64,000 nucleotides of DNA from CAZIOH01 sp964540815. Lineage in GTDB: Bacteria; Myxococcota_A; Polyangia; Fen-1088. Positions 8,352-16,931 of the stretch are shown here, in pieces. Every line of letters starts with the position of its first letter. Position 1 is the stretch's first letter. The notes beneath the pieces were generated by a model that saw only the letters and a program-made list of their open reading frames with translations, made no database searches and had not been told where the DNA came from. Location of the stretch: positions 4,364 through 68,363 of the forward strand of contig CAZIOH010000028.1 of assembly GCA_964540815.1 (NCBI GenBank), in the 5' to 3' direction. The position numbers and the translations under genes are program-made.

Positions 8352-10556
8352 TTAAGGGGAGGGTGGGCGTTGATTTCGTGCGATCACGACCACACCAGCC
8401 ACGAAGGAGGCGACCGCCGCCCCGAGGGTCAGAGCCTCCGCCGAGGCGGGAAGCTTCTCGGCGGCGACGTCCCAGCCGAAGTACCCGATGGTGACGAGGG
8501 CCCCGTTGTTGCACGCGTGAATCACCATCGCCGGAACGATCGAGCCGGTCGCGAGGGCGACCCACGACAGCAGCATGCCGAGGAGGGCGGTTGGCAAGAG
8601 CCGCCAGACGTCGCCGTGGAGGACACCGAACAGCAGGCCCGTCAGCAGACACGAGGCGAACGGGTCGAACCGGGTGCGGAGTCCGCGGAGAATCGCCCCC
8701 CGAAAGAGCGCCTCCTCGCAGATCGCGGGGGTGATGGCGAGCGCCAGGAGCGAGATGGCGAACGAGCGATCGCCCCCCGGCGGGTGGATCAGCCGTCGCA
8801 TGGAATCGATGAGCTCCTTGGGCGGGGCCATGAGCTTGTCCGCGAGGACGCCGAGGATGATCCAGGCCGACAGGCCGATCAGGAGCGCCCCGAGCAGCGA
8901 TGCTCGGCCCGGCCTGCGCAGCCAGAGGACCACGCCCACCGGGCGTCCCAGCCACCGGGCGTAGAGGACCACGAGGCCGAGGAAGCCGCCCCATTGCGAG
9001 ATGAGCAGGCCCGGGATCAAGCGCCAGCGCTGCAACCACGAGAACGCGAAGAACCACAGGACGAACGCCAGGCCGAAGAGCGCGATGGCCTGGCCGGCGC
9101 TGGGTGCGAGGCCGGTGGTCCCGGCGTGCCCGGCGGCAAGAGGATCCGGGGACGAGGGCCCGGGTCCCCTTCCGCCTCCGCGCGCGCTCTCGCCCGCCAT
9201 GGCCTCGCCGCGCGCGCCCGCGGGCCGGACGCCGGCATCGACGTCTCCTCCGCGCCCGGCCGGGTCACGGCGGTCCCCGAGCACGAGGTGGCGCAGCCAG
9301 GCCCCGAGCGCCAGCTGCCCGGCGTCGGGCGCGGCCAGCAGGCGCTCCGAATCGTACATCCGGGCCGCGAAGCCGAGCGCCAGGGATCCGACGGCGGCCG
9401 TCACCAGTATGACGAACACGACGTGCGCGACGGTCGCCTCGCCGAGCATGAGATCGCGGGCCAGCAGCGTGAGGTTGGTCCCGGGGATGGCGAGGGCGGC
9501 GCCGGTGAGCGGGAAGTCCCCGAGGGTCGCGATGAGGGCGGGCGCGAAGCAGAGGAAGTACACCGGGGTCAGCAGGTTCTGCGCCTCCTTGAAAGATCGG
9601 GCGAGGGCGCCCACCGCCACCATGATCGAGCCCCAGAGGAAGGCCGCCGGGATCACCGTCAGAAGGGTCGCGAGGGTCCGGGTCCACGGGATGCTGAGGG
9701 AGGCGGCGCCTCCCGCCATGCGCGCACCCTCGGCCACCGTCAGTGACATGGAGGCGATGTTGAGGGTGCCAGTGATGGCCGCGAGGGCGGTCACCGCCAG
9801 GACCTTGCCGAGCATCAGGTCGAATCGGCGCACCGGCGAGGACAGCAGCGTCTCGAGGGTCCCGCGCTCGCGCTCGCCGGCGGTGATGTCGATGGCGGGG
9901 TAGAACGCGCCGAGCATGGTCATCATGACCACCACGAGGGGCAGGATCTTCGAGAGCACATAGCCGCCGACCTGGGCCTCGGGCGCGACGCTGGTGGCGG
10001 TGATGGCGTAGCGGCGCGCGCAGCCAGCGGGCAGCTCGGCGGCGAGCAGGGTCTCGGTGCGGGTGCGCGCCTTCTCGGAGGCGTCGTGGGTCTCGTCGTA
10101 CCACACCCGGACGGAGGTCGCGGGGCGCGGAGGGGCCGGGTTCGCGCCGCCCGAGGCGCCGGCGGGCGAGGCGGCGGCACCCGCGGCGGTGACCAGCACG
10201 AAGGCGTCGAGGTCGTGGGCCTGGAGCGCGGCCTTGGCGGCGCGGAGCGCGTCCCCCTCGTACGCGGGGGCGGGGGATCCCGGCGGGCCGAGGAGCGTCA
10301 CCTCGAGGCCGCGATCCCGGGCCAGCACCCGGCGCACCTCGTCGGTGTCCGCGGGCGAGGGGCCCCACAGCGAGACGCGCGATCGGCGCGCCTCCTCGGC
10401 GGCCTGGCGTCCGGCCATGACCTGCGCCATGAGCAACGAGAGCAGGGGATAGACCACCAGCGGGAAGAGGATCATGACCGCCAGGGTCCGGCGATCGCGC
10501 AAGGTCTCGCGCAGCTCCTTGCGCCAGACGGTGCCGACGTCGCGGAGATCGATCAT
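8352..10556 (-). CDS. ABC-2 permease fused to CPBP (CAAX-type) protease
   Basis: A 734-residue fusion protein. The N-terminal two thirds is a NatB-like ABC-2 permease: TM1 near 'TLAVMILFPLVVYPLLSLL', a large extracytoplasmic Ala/Pro-rich domain, then a TM bundle with 'DITAGERERGTLETLLSSPV'. The C-terminal part (from about 510) is a CPBP/Abi intramembrane metalloprotease domain with motif 1 'EEALFRGAILRGLR' (EExxxR), motif 2 'FGVLHG' and motif 3 'HACNN'. The start is ATG 10556, giving the usual 'DVGTVWRKELRETLRDRR' amphipathic opening. The ATP-binding gene lies just upstream on the same strand. The substrate is unknown; Na+ export is a family precedent only. Confidence 0.85.
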   Translation of the reverse strand: MIDLRDVGTVWRKELRETLRDRRTLAVMILFPLVVYPLLSLLMAQVMAGRQAAEEARRSRVSLWGPSPADTDEVRRVLARDRGLEVTLLGPPGSPAPAYEGDALRAAKAALQAHDLDAFVLVTAAGAAASPAGASGGANPAPPRPATSVRVWYDETHDASEKARTRTETLLAAELPAGCARRYAITATSVAPEAQVGGYVLSKILPLVVVMMTMLGAFYPAIDITAGERERGTLETLLSSPVRRFDLMLGKVLAVTALAAITGTLNIASMSLTVAEGARMAGGAASLSIPWTRTLATLLTVIPAAFLWGSIMVAVGALARSFKEAQNLLTPVYFLCFAPALIATLGDFPLTGAALAIPGTNLTLLARDLMLGEATVAHVVFVILVTAAVGSLALGFAARMYDSERLLAAPDAGQLALGAWLRHLVLGDRRDPAGRGGDVDAGVRPAGARGEAMAGESARGGGRGPGPSSPDPLAAGHAGTTGLAPSAGQAIALFGLAFVLWFFAFSWLQRWRLIPGLLISQWGGFLGLVVLYARWLGRPVGVVLWLRRPGRASLLGALLIGLSAWIILGVLADKLMAPPKELIDSMRRLIHPPGGDRSFAISLLALAITPAICEEALFRGAILRGLRTRFDPFASCLLTGLLFGVLHGDVWRLLPTALLGMLLSWVALATGSIVPAMVIHACNNGALVTIGYFGWDVAAEKLPASAEALTLGAAVASFVAGVVVIARNQRPPSP

Positions 10557-10612
10557 GCTGGGGCCTCCTCGCATGCCGGGGCCCCGGGGGCCGGGGCGTC
10601 GCCGCCGCTCGG

Positions 10613-11440
10613 TCACGGGCCGACGTCCGGGTCGAGGGTGGAGATCGCCGCGGTGGGGCTCACACGCCCGGGCAGGTCCGCGGCCGCGGCCTCGGCGCTG
10701 GCGCGGCCGGCCTCGAGGTTGGCGACCAGGCGCAAGAAGGCCTCTTCGAGCGAGTCGGTCCCGCCGGCGCTGGCGCGGAGATCGGCGGGAGTCCCTTCGG
10801 CGAGCACGCGGCCCTCGTAGAGGAGCCCGAGGCGATCGCAGAGCAGATCCGCCTCGGCCAGGTAGTGGGTCGAAAAGATCACCGCCTTGCCGCGGGCCCT
10901 TTCGGCCCGAACGTAGGTGCGCAGGAAACGGCTGGCGAGCACGTCGAGCCCCACGGTGGGCTCGTCGAGGATCAGCACCGGGGGATCGTGCAGCACGGCG
11001 CGCGCGACCGACATGCGCTGCTTCTGGCCGGTCGAGAGCGACTCGCACCGCCGGTCGAGCAGCCCGCCGAGATCGAGGGCCTCGGTCAGGGCGGCGGTGC
11101 GTTCGGCGATGCGGGCAGGCGGCAGGTGGTGCAGGCCCCCGAAGTACGCCAGCAGCTCGCGTCCGGTCAGGCGGCCGTAAAGACCGGTCGAGCCGGTGAG
11201 GAATCCGAGCCGGGCCTGCGCCGAGCGCGGGTCCGCGGTCACGTCGATCCCACCCACCCGGGCTTCGCCGGAGCTGGGGGAGAGGAGCCCGGCCAGGATG
11301 CGCAAGGTGGTGGTCTTGCCGGCGCCGTTCGGACCGAGCAGCCCGTAGATCTCGCCGGCCTCGACGGCGAAGGACACCTCGTCGAGGGCCAGGTGCGAGC
11401 CGAAGGATTTTCTCAACCGCGTGACGAGGACGGCGGGCAT
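10613..11440 (-). CDS. ABC transporter ATP-binding protein (NatA-like)
   Basis: A 275-residue ATPase with all nucleotide-binding motifs: Walker A 'GPNGAGKTTT', Q-loop region 'LGFLTGSTGLYGRLTG', signature 'LSTGQKQRM', Walker B 'VLILDEPTVGLD' and the H-loop in 'IFSTHYLAEAD'. It should form the cytoplasmic motor for the permease/protease fusion encoded 56 bp downstream. The C-terminal Ala-rich extension (about 235-275) is unusual and of unknown use. The CcmA/NatA-type exporter subfamily fits best. Confidence 0.92.
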   Translation of the reverse strand: MPAVLVTRLRKSFGSHLALDEVSFAVEAGEIYGLLGPNGAGKTTTLRILAGLLSPSSGEARVGGIDVTADPRSAQARLGFLTGSTGLYGRLTGRELLAYFGGLHHLPPARIAERTAALTEALDLGGLLDRRCESLSTGQKQRMSVARAVLHDPPVLILDEPTVGLDVLASRFLRTYVRAERARGKAVIFSTHYLAEADLLCDRLGLLYEGRVLAEGTPADLRASAGGTDSLEEAFLRLVANLEAGRASAEAAAADLPGRVSPTAAISTLDPDVGP

Positions 11441-11515
11441 GGGGATCCGCGCACAATATCAGCGGGCATCCGGCGGAACGAATCCGGCGACGGCGTTTTG
11501 GTACCATGGCGGCCC

Positions 11516-12001
11516 ATGACGATCGACGACGGAAAGGTCGTGAGCATTGCCTATGTGGTCCGGGGCGGTGACGACGACGAGGTGATTGACGCGGCCGAGG
11601 TCGCGGAGCCCCTGGAATACCTCCACGGTCCCCACAGCGGGCTCATCCCGGGCCTGGTGACCAGGCTCGCCGGTCACGTGACCGGCGATCACCTCTCGAT
11701 GGTGATCACGCCCGATGAAGGGTACGGGGCACGGGACGAGGCCAAGGTGCGGCGGATCCCGGTTCGCCGCTTCGGTGATCAGAAGGTGCGGGTGGGGGCG
11801 CTGCTGCGGTTCGAGCAAGGCGGTCGCGCCGAGACCGCCACGGTCCTCGCGATTCAGGGCGACTACGCCACGGTGGACCTGAACCATCCGCTGGCGGGCC
11901 TCGAGCTGAAGTTCGAGGTCGACGTCGTCAACGTGCGGGAGGCCACGCCGGAGGAGCTGGAGCACGGGCACCCGCACGGCGCGCACGGGCATCACCACTG
12001 A
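11516..12001 (+). CDS. SlyD-like FKBP-type peptidyl-prolyl isomerase
   Basis: A 161-residue SlyD-type FKBP that isomerises X-Pro bonds and probably chaperones nascent chains in the cytoplasm. The interrupted FKBP domain is visible: 'PLEYLHGPHSGLIPGL', the insert-in-flap segment 'VTGDHLSMVITPDEGYG', and the closing 'DLNHPLAGLELKFEVDVV'. The tail is histidine-rich ('HGHPHGAHGHHH'), typical of Ni/Zn-binding SlyD proteins. The start is ATG 11516; upstream codons overlap the ABC gene antisense and are not conserved. It is divergent from the ABC operon with a 75-bp gap. Confidence 0.9.
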   Translation: MTIDDGKVVSIAYVVRGGDDDEVIDAAEVAEPLEYLHGPHSGLIPGLVTRLAGHVTGDHLSMVITPDEGYGARDEAKVRRIPVRRFGDQKVRVGALLRFEQGGRAETATVLAIQGDYATVDLNHPLAGLELKFEVDVVNVREATPEELEHGHPHGAHGHHH

Positions 12002-12046
12002 AGGACGAAGCCCTCAACCCCCGTGATCGTGGCCGAGATGGTGATC

Positions 12047-12113
12047 GTCGATCGTGGCCGAACCCCTGATCGTTGCCGTGCACGTGCACGTGAACACCCC
12101 CGTGGGCGTGATC
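12047..12113 (+). repeat. Palindromic dispersed repeat, copy 1
   Basis: The left arm of a large inverted repeat with copy 2 (12170-12235). Its core reads GATCGTTGCCGTGCACGTGC, followed by ACGTGAACACCCCCGTGG. About 85% of positions match copy 2 in inverted orientation. Confidence 0.75.
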
Positions 12114-12169
12114 CCGACCGGATACGAATCAACGATTCACATCCTGGCAACATCGTGAATCATCTCGTT

Positions 12170-12235
12170 TCGATCACGGCCACGGGGATGTTCCCGTGCG
12201 CGTGCACGGCAACGATCACGGGGTCGTCCACGATC
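12170..12235 (-). repeat. Palindromic dispersed repeat, copy 2 (inverted)
   Basis: The reverse-oriented partner of copy 1, containing CGTGCACGGCAACGATCACG. Together with copy 1 it could form a hairpin of more than 60 bp with a 56-base loop between slyD-like and pectate lyase genes. The rest of the 461-bp gap holds no recognisable gene. Confidence 0.75.
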
Positions 12236-12462
12236 GCGGCCCCGATCACGTCCACGATCGTGGGCTCCTGACGGCTCGCTCCGAGTGGGATCCCGCCATG
12301 CGCGCTCCGGTCGCGTCAGATCCTTGACGCGGGACTCGGATGCCGATCGCTGAGCCTCTGTGAGCTCCGGGGGACACTCGGGAAGGTGCTCGCACCGCGC
12401 GCGTCTCGCGCGTGGATGGTCCGCCATTCTTCAGTCGAAGTCGAAAGCTGCGAAATACAAAC

Positions 12463-14166
12463 ATGCCCTTGTCGAACGTGTCCTCGTCGATGCTCCCTCG
12501 GGTCTTCTCGGTGGCTTCCTGGCTCTTGATGATGGGTGGCATCGCCTCGGTTGGCTGCCAGGGAGGGGGCTCCTCGTCGCCCCTGGTCGGGGCCTCGGGG
12601 GGAGCGGGAGGGACCGGGTCCGGGGGAAAGGCGGCTGGGTCCGGGGACGTCGACGGTGTCGCGGCGGGTGGTGGTGGCTCCGGAGGTGCAGGGGCGAAGC
12701 CCGCGGCCTCGGGCGGGGCCCCGGGGGCGGGGGGCGCTCCCCCTGCGGCGTCGGGTGGGGCCCCGGCGGCCGCGGGTGGTGCGAGCGCTGCCGCGTCGCC
12801 TCCGTCGCCCGCCCCCACCAACGAATACAGCGTGGCTGGCTTTGCCCGCGCGGCGACCGGCGGCGGGGTCATCTCCGAGAGCGACCCCGGCTACTTCAAG
12901 GTGACCACCGCGGACGAGCTGGTGGCGGCGCTCGGACACAAGACCGTCAAGGTCATCGAGATCATGAACGACCTCGATCTCGGCTGGAACGAGATCCCCC
13001 CCTCGGCCCAGACCGGGGCGCTCCGCGAGGACGAGGCGCCGATGCTCCACCCGGTGCTGCTCGCCTCGGGCGTCAGCATCATCGACGTGGCCGCCCACGA
13101 CGGACTCACCATCTTCTCGCTCGGCGGCGCCACCATCCGGCACGCCCACCTCAACATCAAGCGCAGCAGCAACCTCGTGATCCGCAACCTGCGCTTCGAC
13201 GAGCTGTGGGAGTGGGACGAGGCATCGAAGGGGAACTACGACAAGCTCGGCTGGGACTTCATCACCATCGACATGGCCTCACGCACCGTCTGGATCGACC
13301 ACTGCACCTTCACCAAGGCGTACGACGGCGTGGTGGACGTCAAGGGCGGGAGCTCGGACGTGACCATCTCCTGGAGCGCCTTCCTGGCGGATGACGGCGG
13401 ACCCGCCAGCTTCGTCCGGCAGCAGATCGCCGCGCTCGAGGCCAACCCGGCCGGCGCGCCCATGTACGGCTTTCTGCGCGCGAACGGCTTTGGCGTCGAC
13501 GACATCGTCGACATCGCGCGTTCGCAGAAGAAGGGTCACCTCATCGGCGCGCTCGAGCTCGACCCCACCAACGCCGACCTGACGGTCACGCTGCACCACG
13601 ACTGGTACAAGAACATGCAGGACCGCGTCCCGCGCCTGCGGGCAGGCAACGCCCACGCCTACAACCTGCTGGTGGACGACGCGGAGGCGTGGACCGCCCG
13701 CCTCCGACGCGACGCCATCGTCGCCGCGATGGCGCCCGCCGCGGCGGCCAAGCTCGACGGTGCCTCGCCGACCTACCACTTCACGGTGACCCTCAACGGG
13801 GCCATCTCGACCGAGGGCGGGGCGGTGCTGCTGGAGAAGTCCAAGCTCTCGGGCGTGGCCTCGCGCATCCGCAACAACCAGGTCGACGCCACGATGCCGG
13901 ACTACACCGGCAAGATCGAGGCGCTCGACGTGATCACCATCCTCGATGGCGTCACCTTTCGCGGAGGGAGCGACGATCCAGGCAGCCCGCTCTCCCCCGT
14001 CCCGGCCCCGGTGCTCCCGTTCGCGTGGAACGGCTTCTCGCAGCTCCCGTACGCTACGAGCCCGGACGATCCGGACACGCTCTCCGATCGGCTGCCGGGG
14101 CCCACCGGCGCCGGCGCAGGCAAGCTGACCTGGGATCGCACCCACTGGCTCACGACCTCGTACTGA
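12463..14166 (+). CDS. Secreted pectate lyase (polysaccharide lyase family 1)
   Basis: A 567-residue lipoprotein-type enzyme that should cleave polygalacturonate by Ca-dependent beta-elimination. The signal region is followed by a lipobox-like 'ASVGCQGG'. A Gly/Ala/Ser/Pro linker (about 40-120) leads to the PL1 parallel beta-helix. Hallmarks are 'SNLVIRNLRFDELWEW', 'TVWIDHCTFTKAYDGVVD' (Ca-binding Asp region), 'VTISWSAF' and 'RVPRLRAGNAHAYN', with the catalytic-type Arg. The start is uncertain between ATG 12463 and ATG 12490, and neither has a strong Shine-Dalgarno. The gene is bracketed by palindromic repeats, suggesting a possible acquired cassette. It implies use of plant cell-wall material. 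Confidence 0.88.
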   Translation: MPLSNVSSSMLPRVFSVASWLLMMGGIASVGCQGGGSSSPLVGASGGAGGTGSGGKAAGSGDVDGVAAGGGGSGGAGAKPAASGGAPGAGGAPPAASGGAPAAAGGASAAASPPSPAPTNEYSVAGFARAATGGGVISESDPGYFKVTTADELVAALGHKTVKVIEIMNDLDLGWNEIPPSAQTGALREDEAPMLHPVLLASGVSIIDVAAHDGLTIFSLGGATIRHAHLNIKRSSNLVIRNLRFDELWEWDEASKGNYDKLGWDFITIDMASRTVWIDHCTFTKAYDGVVDVKGGSSDVTISWSAFLADDGGPASFVRQQIAALEANPAGAPMYGFLRANGFGVDDIVDIARSQKKGHLIGALELDPTNADLTVTLHHDWYKNMQDRVPRLRAGNAHAYNLLVDDAEAWTARLRRDAIVAAMAPAAAAKLDGASPTYHFTVTLNGAISTEGGAVLLEKSKLSGVASRIRNNQVDATMPDYTGKIEALDVITILDGVTFRGGSDDPGSPLSPVPAPVLPFAWNGFSQLPYATSPDDPDTLSDRLPGPTGAGAGKLTWDRTHWLTTSY

Positions 14167-14208
14167 GGACAACCCCTTCGGCTACGGGCCGTCACCGGCG
14201 GCCGCGGC

Positions 14209-14282
14209 CGTGATCGTGATCGTGGCCGCCCCCCGTGTCGTGGCCGTGCACGTGAACATCGCCCCCCCGTGGACGTGATCGA
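14209..14282 (+). repeat. Palindromic dispersed repeat, copy 3
   Basis: Shares GTGGCCGTGCACGTGAACA and the flanking GATCGTGGCC and GTGGACGTGATCG blocks with copies 1 and 2, in the same orientation as copy 1. It lies downstream of the pectate lyase gene, so that gene is bracketed by the family. Confidence 0.7.
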
Positions 14283-14319
14283 TGCGGCGCGTGTGCGCGC
14301 GCCGCGACTCGGCCTCCGT

Positions 14320-15093
14320 TCAGCGCGCGGCGGCGGGGCGCCGGCGGGCGTTGGCGATGGCCTCGCGGCCGAGCTCGTCGCAGCGCTCGTTCTCGGGTAC
14401 GCCCGCGTGGCCCCGGACCTTCACGAACGCCACCTCCCCCGGAAAGGCGGCCAGGCCCTGGCGGATGCGCGCCACCAGCTCCTGGTTGGCCTTGGCCTTC
14501 CATCCCTTGTCGAGAAGGCCGATGGCGTAGCCCGAGTCGCTGTACACCCGGACATGCACCTCGGGCCGGGCCGGCGCGGTGGCGGTGCCGGGCGCGCCGC
14601 CTTCGCTCTTCAGTCGCTGCGCCACCACCTCGAGGCCCCGCTCGATGGCCACGAGCTCGGCGATGTTGTTGGTGCCGAGGCCGAGGTACTCCCCGAGCTC
14701 CTGTCGTTCGTCGCCGGCGATCACCACCACGCCGATGCCCATCGGCCCCGGGTTGCCCGAGCAGGCCCCATCGGTCCAGACGTGAAAGGTCGCGCCCGGA
14801 TCGGCGGGCCCGCGCGCGACGCCAGGCGTCCCGCCGCGCGCCTTGCGCGTCGCCGGCTTTCCACCGGTGCCTCCGGGCCGCGTCGGTGGCTGTTCGGAGA
14901 GCCGCTCGCCCGCGGCCTGGGACGGCCGGTCTCCCCACGGCGCAAGGTTGGCGGGGCCCGGCCGGTAGGTCTTGGTGTCGGCCTCGCGGTACTTCATCTC
15001 CGCCCGCCCTTCGGCGTCGAGCACGATGCGGTGGCCATCGTCCACCTGCACGAGGACCGCGTCTCCGCGGAAGCGCATTTTCTGCCAGGGCAT
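14320..15093 (-). CDS. rnhA: Ribonuclease HI with N-terminal extension
   Basis: A 257-residue protein. The C-terminal 150 residues are RNase HI, which degrades RNA in RNA:DNA hybrids. The catalytic DEDD set is visible: first Asp in 'HVWTDGACSGNPGPMG', Glu in 'NNIAELVAIERGL', Asp in 'VYSDSGYAIGLLDKGW', and the last Asp in 'NERCDELGREAI' after 'VKVRGHAG'. The first 100 residues hold a small beta-rich segment ('MRFRGDAVLVQVDDGHRIVL') and a Pro/Arg/Gly linker; this is not the usual hybrid-binding domain and I do not recognise it. The start at ATG 15093 is chosen, with ATG 15078 as an alternative. Confidence 0.88.
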   Translation of the reverse strand: MPWQKMRFRGDAVLVQVDDGHRIVLDAEGRAEMKYREADTKTYRPGPANLAPWGDRPSQAAGERLSEQPPTRPGGTGGKPATRKARGGTPGVARGPADPGATFHVWTDGACSGNPGPMGIGVVVIAGDERQELGEYLGLGTNNIAELVAIERGLEVVAQRLKSEGGAPGTATAPARPEVHVRVYSDSGYAIGLLDKGWKAKANQELVARIRQGLAAFPGEVAFVKVRGHAGVPENERCDELGREAIANARRRPAAAR

Positions 15094-15229
15094 GCGCAGC
15101 ACTATGCTCGAAACGGCCCGGGTCTTTCCAGCGGGCATCGTCGGCGCGTGGTCCGCGCGTTCACACGCCTGGCGCGCGCCTCGGCCGCGCCGAGTTGCGG
15201 CCCGCGGTCGCCCGCGATAGACGCCTCCC

Positions 15230-16336
15230 ATGCTTGCCCAGGCTCCGAGGACGCGTCGCCCGACCGGTCGCCCCGCGGATGGGTGGGTGGGCACGCTCCT
15301 CCTCCTCGGGGGGATCGCCCTCGGCGCGACCGGGGCCTGTCGTGGGGGGTGTTCGCGCGCACCCGCGGTCCGCGGCCCGCTCGACGGCAACCTGGCCTGG
15401 TTTCCCCCGGAGACCCGCATCGTCATCTCGGCCGATCTTCGCCGCCTGCGGCGGACCCGGCTCGGCCGCCGCTTGCCGCCGCTGGCGGCGACCGAGCCGG
15501 CGGACCGACAGCGCATCGACGACTTCGTTCAGCGAACCGGCTTCGATCCGTTCCAGCACATCGACGCCCTCACCGTTGCGTTCCCCGAGGAGGCCCGCGC
15601 TTCCGGTCAGCTCGGCGTGATCCTGCGCGCCAGTCACCTCGACGAGTCCCGGCTCGTGGCGTACGCCCGCGACCAGATCTCCAAGGCCGGCGACGATCTG
15701 TTCTCGTTTCGCCGCTCGGGGCGAATCCTGTGGGCGGCGCACCAGGCGCCCACCACCGCGGCCTTCTTCGTCGGGGATGGCAGCCTGGTGATCGGCGCGG
15801 GCGGCTGGGCCGAGCGGATGGCCGAGCTGTCGAACGCCCCTGCCCCGAGCGCCGACCTGGCGGCGGCCGCGGCGCCGCCGGGCGCGGAGGCGAACCTCGA
15901 GCTCGTGCACCTCATCGAGCGTGCGGGCGCCAACCGACCCCTCGTCGCGGCGGCCATCGTCCCCGCCTCGACCCGGGCGGCGCTCGCCGCCGATCCAGCG
16001 CTGTCGGTGGCCGCGGGGGTGAGCCGCCTGTCGCTGTCGATGGACGGCGACGACGCGACCGACATCCAGCTCACGGCGGATCTGGCCAGCCGGGAGCAGG
16101 CGCATCAGATGGTGGAGCGCATCGAGGCCGCCATCCGCGCCGCCAAGGCCAGCCCCCGGGTGCTCTTGCTCGGGATCGGACCGTTCCTCGACAGCCTGCA
16201 CGCGCGCGAGCGTGGGGTGGCCTGCGAGCTCTCGATCCACCTGTCGGCCGCGCAGACCGACGACGCCGTCGAGCGCCTGCAGGCCTTCGTGGCGCTCGCG
16301 CGTCAAGGGCCGATCCCCGGGTTTCCGCGCCCCTGA
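15230..16336 (+). CDS. Hypothetical membrane-anchored or secreted protein
   Basis: A 368-residue protein with an Arg-rich start, one hydrophobic segment ('WVGTLLLLGGIALGATG') and nearby cysteines ('ACRGGC'), suggesting a lipoprotein or signal anchor with a weak lipobox. The exported part contains 'NLAWFPPETRIVISADLRRL', a form seen in myxobacterial proteins of unknown function that measure as two related alpha/beta repeats. No catalytic motif is seen. It is divergent from rnhA. Confidence 0.7.
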   Translation: MLAQAPRTRRPTGRPADGWVGTLLLLGGIALGATGACRGGCSRAPAVRGPLDGNLAWFPPETRIVISADLRRLRRTRLGRRLPPLAATEPADRQRIDDFVQRTGFDPFQHIDALTVAFPEEARASGQLGVILRASHLDESRLVAYARDQISKAGDDLFSFRRSGRILWAAHQAPTTAAFFVGDGSLVIGAGGWAERMAELSNAPAPSADLAAAAAPPGAEANLELVHLIERAGANRPLVAAAIVPASTRAALAADPALSVAAGVSRLSLSMDGDDATDIQLTADLASREQAHQMVERIEAAIRAAKASPRVLLLGIGPFLDSLHARERGVACELSIHLSAAQTDDAVERLQAFVALARQGPIPGFPRP

Positions 16337-16384
16337 GCACGTGTCCCCCCAACAACCCGTCCTCGTCCTCGTCGCCGAACGGCA

Positions 16385-16412
16385 TTGCCTTTACTTGGCC
16401 CCTGGGTTAAAC
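16385..16412 (+). promoter_or_regulatory. Candidate sigma-70-type promoter
   Basis: TTGCCT (16385-16390) and TTAAAC (16407-16412) are separated by 16 bp. They lie 30 bp before the start codon of the small basic protein gene and in an AT-richer patch. Confidence 0.35.
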
Positions 16413-16441
16413 ACACCCCCTTTTCCAAGGAGAATCCTGCG

Positions 16442-16891
16442 ATGGCGACCAAGAGCCCGCTTGCCCGGGTCAAAGACGAATTTGGTGGCAAGGACAAGCT
16501 GGTCGACAAGATTGTCGGCTTGATTGGATCTCAGTCGGAAGACGAGTCCAAGGACGATCTGCGTCGCCGGTTGCTCGGGGCCGCCAACAGCAAGCTCGTG
16601 CGCCTGCATGGCGTCGCCACCAAGGTCAAGGAGCTGGGGGGCCGCGAGCAGCTCGCCACGGCCGCCGCGACCGAGATGGGTCATGGCAAGGACAAGGACT
16701 TCGTCGAGAAGCTATCGACGTACTCCACGGGCCGACTGGTCGACATGCTCGGCAGCGCCCGACGGCGGAGCCAGCGGGCGAGCGCCAAGGCGGCTCGCCA
16801 GGGCAAACCACGCGCCGCTGCGGCCGCCGCCAAGACGACTCCCAAGGCCGATTCCAAGGCCAAGGCCCCCGCCCCCTCCGCGCGTCGCTAG
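16442..16891 (+). CDS. Small basic protein with histone-H1-like tail
   Basis: A 149-residue protein. The first 105 residues form predicted helices ('KDEFGGKDKLVDKIVGLI', 'DLRRRLLGAANSKLVRLH'). The last 45 residues are almost only Lys, Ala, Pro, Arg and Ser, resembling eukaryotic H1 or bacterial histone-like tails. The start at ATG 16442 has AAGGAG at 16427-16432. The composition suggests nucleic-acid binding, but no known domain is recognised, so the function is inference. The metallophosphoesterase gene follows 40 bp downstream. Confidence 0.75.
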   Translation: MATKSPLARVKDEFGGKDKLVDKIVGLIGSQSEDESKDDLRRRLLGAANSKLVRLHGVATKVKELGGREQLATAAATEMGHGKDKDFVEKLSTYSTGRLVDMLGSARRRSQRASAKAARQGKPRAAAAAAKTTPKADSKAKAPAPSARR

Positions 16892-16931
16892 AGAGATTCG
16901 CGGGTCACCGCGCATCCGAGATGCGGTCCCC

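Noticed and set aside
8352..10556. The CPBP domain as the myxosortase for the MYXO-CTERM protein
   Set aside because: Both families are CPBP-related, but this one is an ABC-permease fusion far from the target gene; nothing in the sequence links them.
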